This document shows, one piece after another, positions 21,744-25,955 of a stretch of DNA of 25,955 nucleotides. The notes beneath the pieces are model-generated. The model was not told the origin of the DNA. It saw nothing but the letters and a program-made list of their open reading frames with translations, and did not search any database. Source of the DNA: JAQTTT01 sp964565435 (GTDB lineage: Archaea; Nanobdellota; Nanobdellia; Tiddalikarchaeales; Tiddalikarchaeaceae); assembly GCA_964565435.1 (NCBI GenBank), contig CAZMEY010000006.1, positions 1 through 25,955 of the forward strand. The letters are read 5' to 3'. A program made the translations under genes and the position numbers. Each line of letters opens with the position of its first letter. The stretch's first letter is position 1.

Positions 21744-22205
21744 ATGATTGAAATAGGAAGAGTTTGCATAAAAATAGCAGGAAGAGAAGCAGGGAAAATG
21801 GCAGTAATTGCCGAAGTATTGGATAAAAACTATGTATTAATTGACGGATTAGTCAGAAGAAAAAAATGCAACATATCTCACTTAATGCCAATGGCAACAA
21901 TGATTAAAATAAAAAAGAATGCTTCAACTGAAGAGATAATCAAGGCATTGATTGACGCAAAATTAATCAATGAAGCTCCAAAGAAAGGAAAACCTAAAGA
22001 GAAAAAAGAAAAGCCAATAAAACAGCACATAATGAGGGCAAAAGAAGCTGCAGCTGATAAAAAAGAAAAGAAGGAAGAGATAAAAGCTTCAAAAGAAACC
22101 AAAGAAGAAGCCAAAGAGCCTAAAAAGAAATCTCCAGCAAAAAAAGAAGCAAAAGAAAAGCCCAAAGCAGCAAAAAAAGAAGCCCCAAAAAAGAAGAAAG
22201 AATAA
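21744..22205 (+). CDS. rpl14e: Large-subunit ribosomal protein eL14 (L14e) with long Lys/Glu/Ala tail
   Basis: Archaeal/eukaryotic 50S protein. The KOW-like core is in residues 1-85: MIEIGRVCIKIAGREAGKMAVI, YVLIDGLVRRKKCNISHL and the helix with STEEIIKALIDAKL. The other ~70 residues are a highly charged low-complexity tail of KEKK, KEAKE and PKKK units, unlike the usual short archaeal protein (~80-95 aa). Tails of this kind suggest lineage-specific rRNA contacts or repeat expansion (inference). It is the last gene before a 96-bp gap with T-rich stretches. Confidence 0.93.
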   Translation: MIEIGRVCIKIAGREAGKMAVIAEVLDKNYVLIDGLVRRKKCNISHLMPMATMIKIKKNASTEEIIKALIDAKLINEAPKKGKPKEKKEKPIKQHIMRAKEAAADKKEKKEEIKASKETKEEAKEPKKKSPAKKEAKEKPKAAKKEAPKKKKE

Positions 22206-22208
22206 TAT

Positions 22209-22257
22209 CATTTCTTTAATTCCTTTTAAAATTCCATTAAATATATTCTTTTTATTA
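22209..22257 (+). terminator. T-rich stretch, possible terminator of the ribosomal genes
   Basis: After the L14e stop come several T runs (CATTTCTTT, CCTTTT, ATTCTTTTT) in AT-rich DNA with no clear hairpin, as in archaeal intrinsic termination. It lies upstream of the cbf5 TATA box. Confidence 0.4.
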
Positions 22258-22268
22258 AATTACCAAAG

Positions 22269-22280
22269 CATTAAAAAAGC
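22269..22280 (+). promoter_or_regulatory. TATA box for cbf5
   Basis: CATTAAAAAAGC centred about 27 bp before the ATG at 22302; no Shine-Dalgarno sequence intervenes, so the mRNA is probably leaderless. Confidence 0.45.
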
Positions 22281-22301
22281 AATAATGCTCCCAATAATCT
22301 T

Positions 22302-23303
22302 ATGGGACAATTGCCTTATGAAAAAGAAAATATGGAATTAATTGAAAGATATAAATCCAAGCCAACAATAGGCAAATCACCTAAAGAAAGGACTATAACA
22401 GAATTAATAGATTATGGCTTTATCAACCTTGATAAGCCTTCAGGTCCCACAAGCCACGAAACAGCTGATAATGTCAAAAAAATGCTTAAAGTAAAAACAG
22501 CAGGCCATGGCGGAACCCTTGACCCAAGAGTTACAGGAGTATTGCCAATTGGGCTAAATAAAGCCACAAGAATACTTGAAGCATTTTTATTGGGGGGAAA
22601 AGAATATATCTGTGAAATAAGCATTCATTCAGAAATCCCTAAAAAAAAACTATTGGAAGCATTTAAACATTTTACAGGAAAAATCCAGCAATTGCCACCA
22701 ATCAAAAGCAATGTCAAAAGGCAATGGAGGGAAAGGGAGATATATTATATTGAGCCAATAGAGATCTATCCAAGAAAAGCATTATTCCGAGTGGGATGCG
22801 AAGCAGGCACTTACATAAGAAAACTATGCACTGATTTAGGGGATTATTTAGGCACTAAAGCGCATATGCAGGACTTAAGGAGAACCAAAGCAAGCTGCTT
22901 TAATGAGAAAAACAGCCACACCTTGCACGAGCTGCAGGAAGCCAAAATGCTTTATGACTCAACAGGAGATGAATCCCTTCTAAGAAAGATAATAATCCCT
23001 GTTGAATCAGCAGTGCTTCACCTAAAAAAGATTGTTGCAAGCGATGGCGCAATGCCTGCGCTGCTTAATGGCTCTCCATTAATGCTTCCAGGATTAGTCA
23101 AATTATCCAAAGGAATCAAAAAAAATGACATAGTATCAATATTCACACTAAATGATGAATTGGCAGGGCTTGGAATAGCATTAATGACAACCGAAGAGAT
23201 GAAAAAAGAAAGCAAAGGGATATGCTTAAAGCTTAAAAAAATAATAATGCCAGCAAATGCTTATATTAGAACCAAAAAAGAGGAAAAAACTAATGATAAA
23301 TAA
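22302..23303 (+). CDS. cbf5: Cbf5/TruB-family pseudouridine synthase (H/ACA RNP catalytic subunit)
   Basis: Makes pseudouridine in rRNA, guided by H/ACA RNAs with Nop10, Gar1 and L7Ae, and can act on tRNA U55 alone in archaea. The 333 aa contain the TruB core GFINLDKPSGPTSHE, the catalytic loop GHGGTLDPRVTGVLPIGL with D74, and CEAGTYIRKLCTDLGDYLG. A C-terminal PUA-like domain (about 235-320) follows, with GAMPALLNGSPLMLPGLVKL. The N-terminal tail KSKPTIGKSPKERTITELIDYG is typical of archaeal/eukaryotic Cbf5, not bacterial TruB. Position after L14e is the standard archaeal order. Its end overlaps a Trm112-like gene by 11 bases. Confidence 0.96.
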   Translation: MGQLPYEKENMELIERYKSKPTIGKSPKERTITELIDYGFINLDKPSGPTSHETADNVKKMLKVKTAGHGGTLDPRVTGVLPIGLNKATRILEAFLLGGKEYICEISIHSEIPKKKLLEAFKHFTGKIQQLPPIKSNVKRQWREREIYYIEPIEIYPRKALFRVGCEAGTYIRKLCTDLGDYLGTKAHMQDLRRTKASCFNEKNSHTLHELQEAKMLYDSTGDESLLRKIIIPVESAVLHLKKIVASDGAMPALLNGSPLMLPGLVKLSKGIKKNDIVSIFTLNDELAGLGIALMTTEEMKKESKGICLKLKKIIMPANAYIRTKKEEKTNDK

Positions 23304-23442
23304 AGAGTTCTTAAACTTGCTCGCATGCCCTAAATGCAAAAAAGAGTTAAAAAATGAAAAAAACTCGCTAATATGCAACAATTGCAAGAAAAAATACGAA
23401 ATAATCAATGGAATACCAGTATTATTAATAGGCAAACAATAA
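23293..23442 (+). CDS. Trm112-like small zinc-ribbon protein
   Basis: A 49-aa protein with LLACPKCKKEL (C12, C15), ICNNCKKKYEIINGIPVLL (C28, C31), the Trm112 family pattern with the closing IPVLL. In archaea and eukaryotes this family activates several RNA and protein methyltransferases; family members of this size also occur in bacteria (YcaR). The start at ATG 23293 has GAGG 9 nt upstream and keeps the family N-terminus; an upstream ATG (23257) would add 12 non-conserved residues. It overlaps cbf5 by 11 bases, hence co-transcribed. The partner is unknown; the methyltransferase at 4142-4621 is not evidence for one. Confidence 0.85.
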   Translation: MINKEFLNLLACPKCKKELKNEKNSLICNNCKKKYEIINGIPVLLIGKQ

Positions 23443-23456
23443 TTTTATAAATAAAA
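23443..23456 (+). promoter_or_regulatory. TATA box for the surface-protein gene
   Basis: TTTTATAAATAAAA immediately after the Trm112-like stop, centred about 31 bp before the ATG at 23481. Confidence 0.45.
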
Positions 23457-23480
23457 AAATATGCCTTTTAATACCATAAA

Positions 23481-25865
23481 ATGAATCAAAAATCCCTCAT
23501 CTTTCTATCAGTACTGCTAATGGCACTATCAATAGGATTCTGCACCCCAACAACATTCAAATATGACAATTACAAAGGTTATATAAATTTAACAAATGGG
23601 AATCCTGCAATAAGTATTCCAATAATCCTTAATTGTTCAATACAGTCAACAGGCATTTTTGAAACATTTCAAGACAAAACAGATAATAATGGATTTTATT
23701 CTTTTGAAGGGCTTAACTCAACATTTGAATTTATAGGAACTGATTCATTAGAATGTGATATAATACCTCAAATAGAAGGAGTAACTACATTATCATATAT
23801 TTACCCAGGAAAAGATGTAATTCTTGGAGGCATAAACCCAGGGGATACATTAACTTTGTTTGTTTCATCATTAATAAATCTCACTTATAATAATGCAGGA
23901 AACGCATTCTTTGACTTTTCAGGAACAAATGGAAAAATATTATCAACTGATTCGGAAGGAGTGAAAAACCAGTCAATAATGATTGTTTGCAATGAATCCT
24001 TTAATTATACAACAATATCCGATGATTCCGGCAACTATGATTTTTCAGGAATAACCCCATTTTATTATGAATGCGATGAATCTGAAACCTTTGGATGCTA
24101 TCACAATGTTTCGCTTTACAGGGAAAGCATTTTCCAAAAAAACTTCACAATAAATGCCCAAGGATTTTCAGGAAGCACAGAACCTATTGGAGAAACAATA
24201 GATATGGATTATCCATCAGATGTAAAAGTCAACGGAAATTTTATTCCAGCATCAGGGGATTACGGCAACCTAACATCTTTCACTTATGATGCTTCAAATT
24301 ACGCACACGAAATAAATTATTGCAACTATTCAATAAACTATGGGGCATTTTCACCATTTAATGCAACAGTTGGAAAAAACTTCACAGCCAGTATATTATT
24401 CCCCTCATCAGGGCAATACAATATCAGTGTCTTATGCAACACTTCATTAACCACTGAATTAATTCCAAAAAATGCAACCTATGATATTCACTTGGAAGGA
24501 GCCAATATAACAATTAACGCTCCGCAAATATTCAATGAATCAATCAAGGAAACAGTTTTTTCCAAAAAATCAATATTCAATATAACCTTGGATATTCCAG
24601 CAATAAATTGCTATTTTAAATTAAATGATGCATCAACACAATATACTATGAGCAATAACCTAAATTATTCATCAAATAACAAAACTTATTACAATTATAT
24701 TTACAATGCAACTCCAACACTTATTGAAAAAAATAATGCAACAATTTATTGCACGGATATTTTTGGAATAAAATCAAATGCATCAATAAATTTCACAGCA
24801 GATATAACTCCTCCAAGCAAAGTCAATTCGTTCAGCGCAAGGATTTCAAGTATAGGAAGAGTATTCCTTATATGGGATTTTGTGAATGATTCTCACACAT
24901 ATAATATCTATAGGGGAAAATCATCATCAGGAGCAATAATTGAAGAAATATTGATAGCAACTGTTAATTCTCCGCAAACAAGCTATGAGGATTCCACTGC
25001 AAAAGTGGGAGAAACCTACAGGTATTACATCCAAGCGGTTGATTTTTACGGAAATGAAGGGGAAAAGGTTGGAAGCTCTTCACTGATAACTGTTATCAGC
25101 GACGCTGATTACAGGGACACAATAGATAGGCTGCAAGATGAAAATACTGAACTCAAAGATGAATCAACCAAAAAGGAAACTGAATTAACCCAAAAAGGCG
25201 CATTATTAGCAAGATTGCTTGAAATTGAAAATGATTTGAAATTAATGGAGGAATTGCTTCCCCTTATGCCAAATTATTACCTTGAAAGGATTAATAATAT
25301 AAACTCCATAATGCAAGATTATGAAAGCAAAACCCTTGATGAATTAAAGACATTGAACAGCTCAATAAGCTATTATTTATTTGGAGGATATTCAAAATCA
25401 CTGGCTCAAAAAACCAATAACTCTCAAATAAAATCATTAAATATTTCATTCGCAATTCAGGAATCAGTAATTGAAATAAACGGAGAAAAATACTATAAAT
25501 ATGATATAATTGCGTCATTGCTTCCATCAGGCAAATATTTATTGAAAGATGTCAAAGTATTGATAGAAATGCCAATCAATGCCTCATTCCAAGGAACCAA
25601 GTTGGAAAACATTGAAAAAGAGATAGCCTTATTGGAAACAGGGATTGCCCATGAGATAAACTATTCATTCATTTCATTATCCCAATATGAGCCAAAAATC
25701 TCTGCAACAATGACTGAAAAAAGCCTTCCAAAGCCATTGACAGGCTACTCAGTCATGAATATATCAGGCAATTCAATAATCAATGATATTATTATCTGGG
25801 CAGGAGTATTAATCTTGTCAGTCTCTCTTCTATGGAAATACAAAAACCCCCACATAAACTTTTAA
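23481..25865 (+). CDS. Large secreted, C-terminally membrane-anchored surface glycoprotein (FN3 domain)
   Basis: A 794-aa protein with a signal peptide at 1-21 (hydrophobic SLIFLSVLLMALSIGF). Two blocks look like carboxypeptidase-regulatory/Ig-like beta modules: YKGYINLTNGNPAISIPI to NGFYSFEGL (30-78), and NGKILSTDSEGV to DDSGNYDFSG (150-190). More Ig-like strands extend to ~440. A fibronectin type III domain follows (about 443-540; PSKVNSFSARISSIGRVFLI, then TYRYYIQAVDFYGNEG). A charged, coiled-coil-prone helix (545-600) and a beta-rich segment come next. A C-terminal membrane helix (about 766-785) is followed by a short basic end. About thirty N-x-S/T sequons indicate dense N-glycosylation. 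A PLTGYSV stretch precedes the membrane helix. Role unknown: cell-surface or adhesion protein by architecture. Confidence 0.85.
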   Translation: MNQKSLIFLSVLLMALSIGFCTPTTFKYDNYKGYINLTNGNPAISIPIILNCSIQSTGIFETFQDKTDNNGFYSFEGLNSTFEFIGTDSLECDIIPQIEGVTTLSYIYPGKDVILGGINPGDTLTLFVSSLINLTYNNAGNAFFDFSGTNGKILSTDSEGVKNQSIMIVCNESFNYTTISDDSGNYDFSGITPFYYECDESETFGCYHNVSLYRESIFQKNFTINAQGFSGSTEPIGETIDMDYPSDVKVNGNFIPASGDYGNLTSFTYDASNYAHEINYCNYSINYGAFSPFNATVGKNFTASILFPSSGQYNISVLCNTSLTTELIPKNATYDIHLEGANITINAPQIFNESIKETVFSKKSIFNITLDIPAINCYFKLNDASTQYTMSNNLNYSSNNKTYYNYIYNATPTLIEKNNATIYCTDIFGIKSNASINFTADITPPSKVNSFSARISSIGRVFLIWDFVNDSHTYNIYRGKSSSGAIIEEILIATVNSPQTSYEDSTAKVGETYRYYIQAVDFYGNEGEKVGSSSLITVISDADYRDTIDRLQDENTELKDESTKKETELTQKGALLARLLEIENDLKLMEELLPLMPNYYLERINNINSIMQDYESKTLDELKTLNSSISYYLFGGYSKSLAQKTNNSQIKSLNISFAIQESVIEINGEKYYKYDIIASLLPSGKYLLKDVKVLIEMPINASFQGTKLENIEKEIALLETGIAHEINYSFISLSQYEPKISATMTEKSLPKPLTGYSVMNISGNSIINDIIIWAGVLILSVSLLWKYKNPHINF

Positions 25866-25870
25866 AAATA
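25860..25870 (+). promoter_or_regulatory. TATA box of the tRNA gene
   Basis: TTTTAAAAATA overlapping the surface-protein stop, centred about 30 bp before the first tRNA base (25896), consistent with a few-nt 5' leader. Confidence 0.4.
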
Positions 25871-25895
25871 AAGAATAATCCTTTATTACTCAATT

Positions 25896-25955
25896 GCTAT
25901 GATGGCGGAGCGGTCTAACGCGTCAGCCTTGAGAGCTGATCTCCGAAAGGGGGCG
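25896..25955 (+). tRNA. tRNA-Ser(UGA), 5' part, cut by the window end
   Basis: The acceptor 5' strand is GCTATGA, followed by TG and a D-arm with stem GCG/CGC. The anticodon stem is TCAGC/GCTGA (25923-25939 area) around loop CTTGAGA, so the anticodon is TGA (reads UCA, Ser). A long variable arm begins after the stem with TCTCCGAAAGGGGG, as expected for a type II tRNA. The T arm and 3' acceptor strand lie beyond the window, so the gene cannot be fully verified; no intron is seen in the anticodon loop. Confidence 0.85.

Noticed and set aside
22267..22289. Inverted repeat AGCATT...AATGCT before cbf5
   Set aside because: Only 6 bp with an 11-base loop in AT-rich DNA and overlapping the TATA box; expected by chance.
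1..25955. CRISPR array, insertion sequence, prophage or defence genes
   Set aside because: No direct-repeat array, transposase, integrase or restriction/defence gene was seen; all recognised genes are housekeeping or surface functions with even base composition.

Overview
The window looks like a chromosome segment from a low-GC archaeon, most probably a small-genome DPANN lineage of the Woesearchaeota/Pacearchaeota kind. The ribosomal proteins include archaeal/eukaryotic-only types (S4e, L32e, L19e, L34e, L14e). Archaeal eIF1 and the RNase P subunit Rpp29 sit inside the ribosomal operon, and an archaeal Cbf5 and an archease-RtcB pair are present. Promoters are archaeal TATA boxes, usually 25-30 bp before the first ATG, so many first genes probably give leaderless mRNAs. 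The DPANN assignment is inference from gene content, short protein lengths and the missing nucleotide-kinase genes.

Layout. (1) 16-1969, minus strand: an iron-sulfur operon of a Cys-rich XRE-type HTH regulator, a cysteine desulfurase (IscS/NifS) and a scaffold protein (IscU), in tightly overlapping genes. Two matching ATTAAC-N3-GTTAAT palindromes cover its promoter and start region, which suggests autoregulation. It is an archaeal analogue of the bacterial iscR-iscS-iscU operon with an unrelated regulator. (2) 2034-4621: a small zinc-ribbon protein, a large nucleotidyltransferase-domain protein of unknown role, and a methyltransferase with a small Sel1-like ORF overlapping its end. (3) 4657-6497: archease and RtcB, the RNA-ligation (tRNA splicing/repair) pair. 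(4) 6499-7650, minus strand: a single-pass membrane protein with a Pro-rich cytoplasmic linker and a sequon-bearing outer domain. (5) 7825-21443: one almost gap-free ribosomal superoperon, L3-L4-L23-L2-S19-L22-S3-L29-eIF1-Rpp29-S17-L14-L24-S4e-L5-S14-S8-L6-L32e-L19e-L18-S5-L30-L15-SecY-EMC3/DUF106. (6) 21479-22205: L34e-L14e, probably from their own promoter. (7) 22302-23442: Cbf5 and a Trm112-like zinc ribbon. (8) 23481-25865: a large secreted, heavily sequon-decorated, membrane-anchored surface protein. (9) 25896 to the window end: the 5' part of a tRNA-Ser(UGA) gene.

How it works together. The central block codes for ribosome subunits, translation start-site fidelity (eIF1), 5' tRNA maturation (Rpp29), rRNA pseudouridylation (Cbf5) and the membrane machinery (SecY plus an Oxa1-superfamily insertase) that receives nascent chains. 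Most joins overlap by 1-4 bases, implying translational coupling. adk and cmk, which in many archaea interrupt the SecY-L34e-L14e stretch, are absent here.

Most of the window is conserved housekeeping sequence. The observations most worth follow-up are the palindromic operator pair and Cys-rich regulator of the Fe-S operon, the nucleotidyltransferase protein with an apparently non-standard third catalytic position, the possible tandem promoters and micro-ORF before L3, and the large surface protein.
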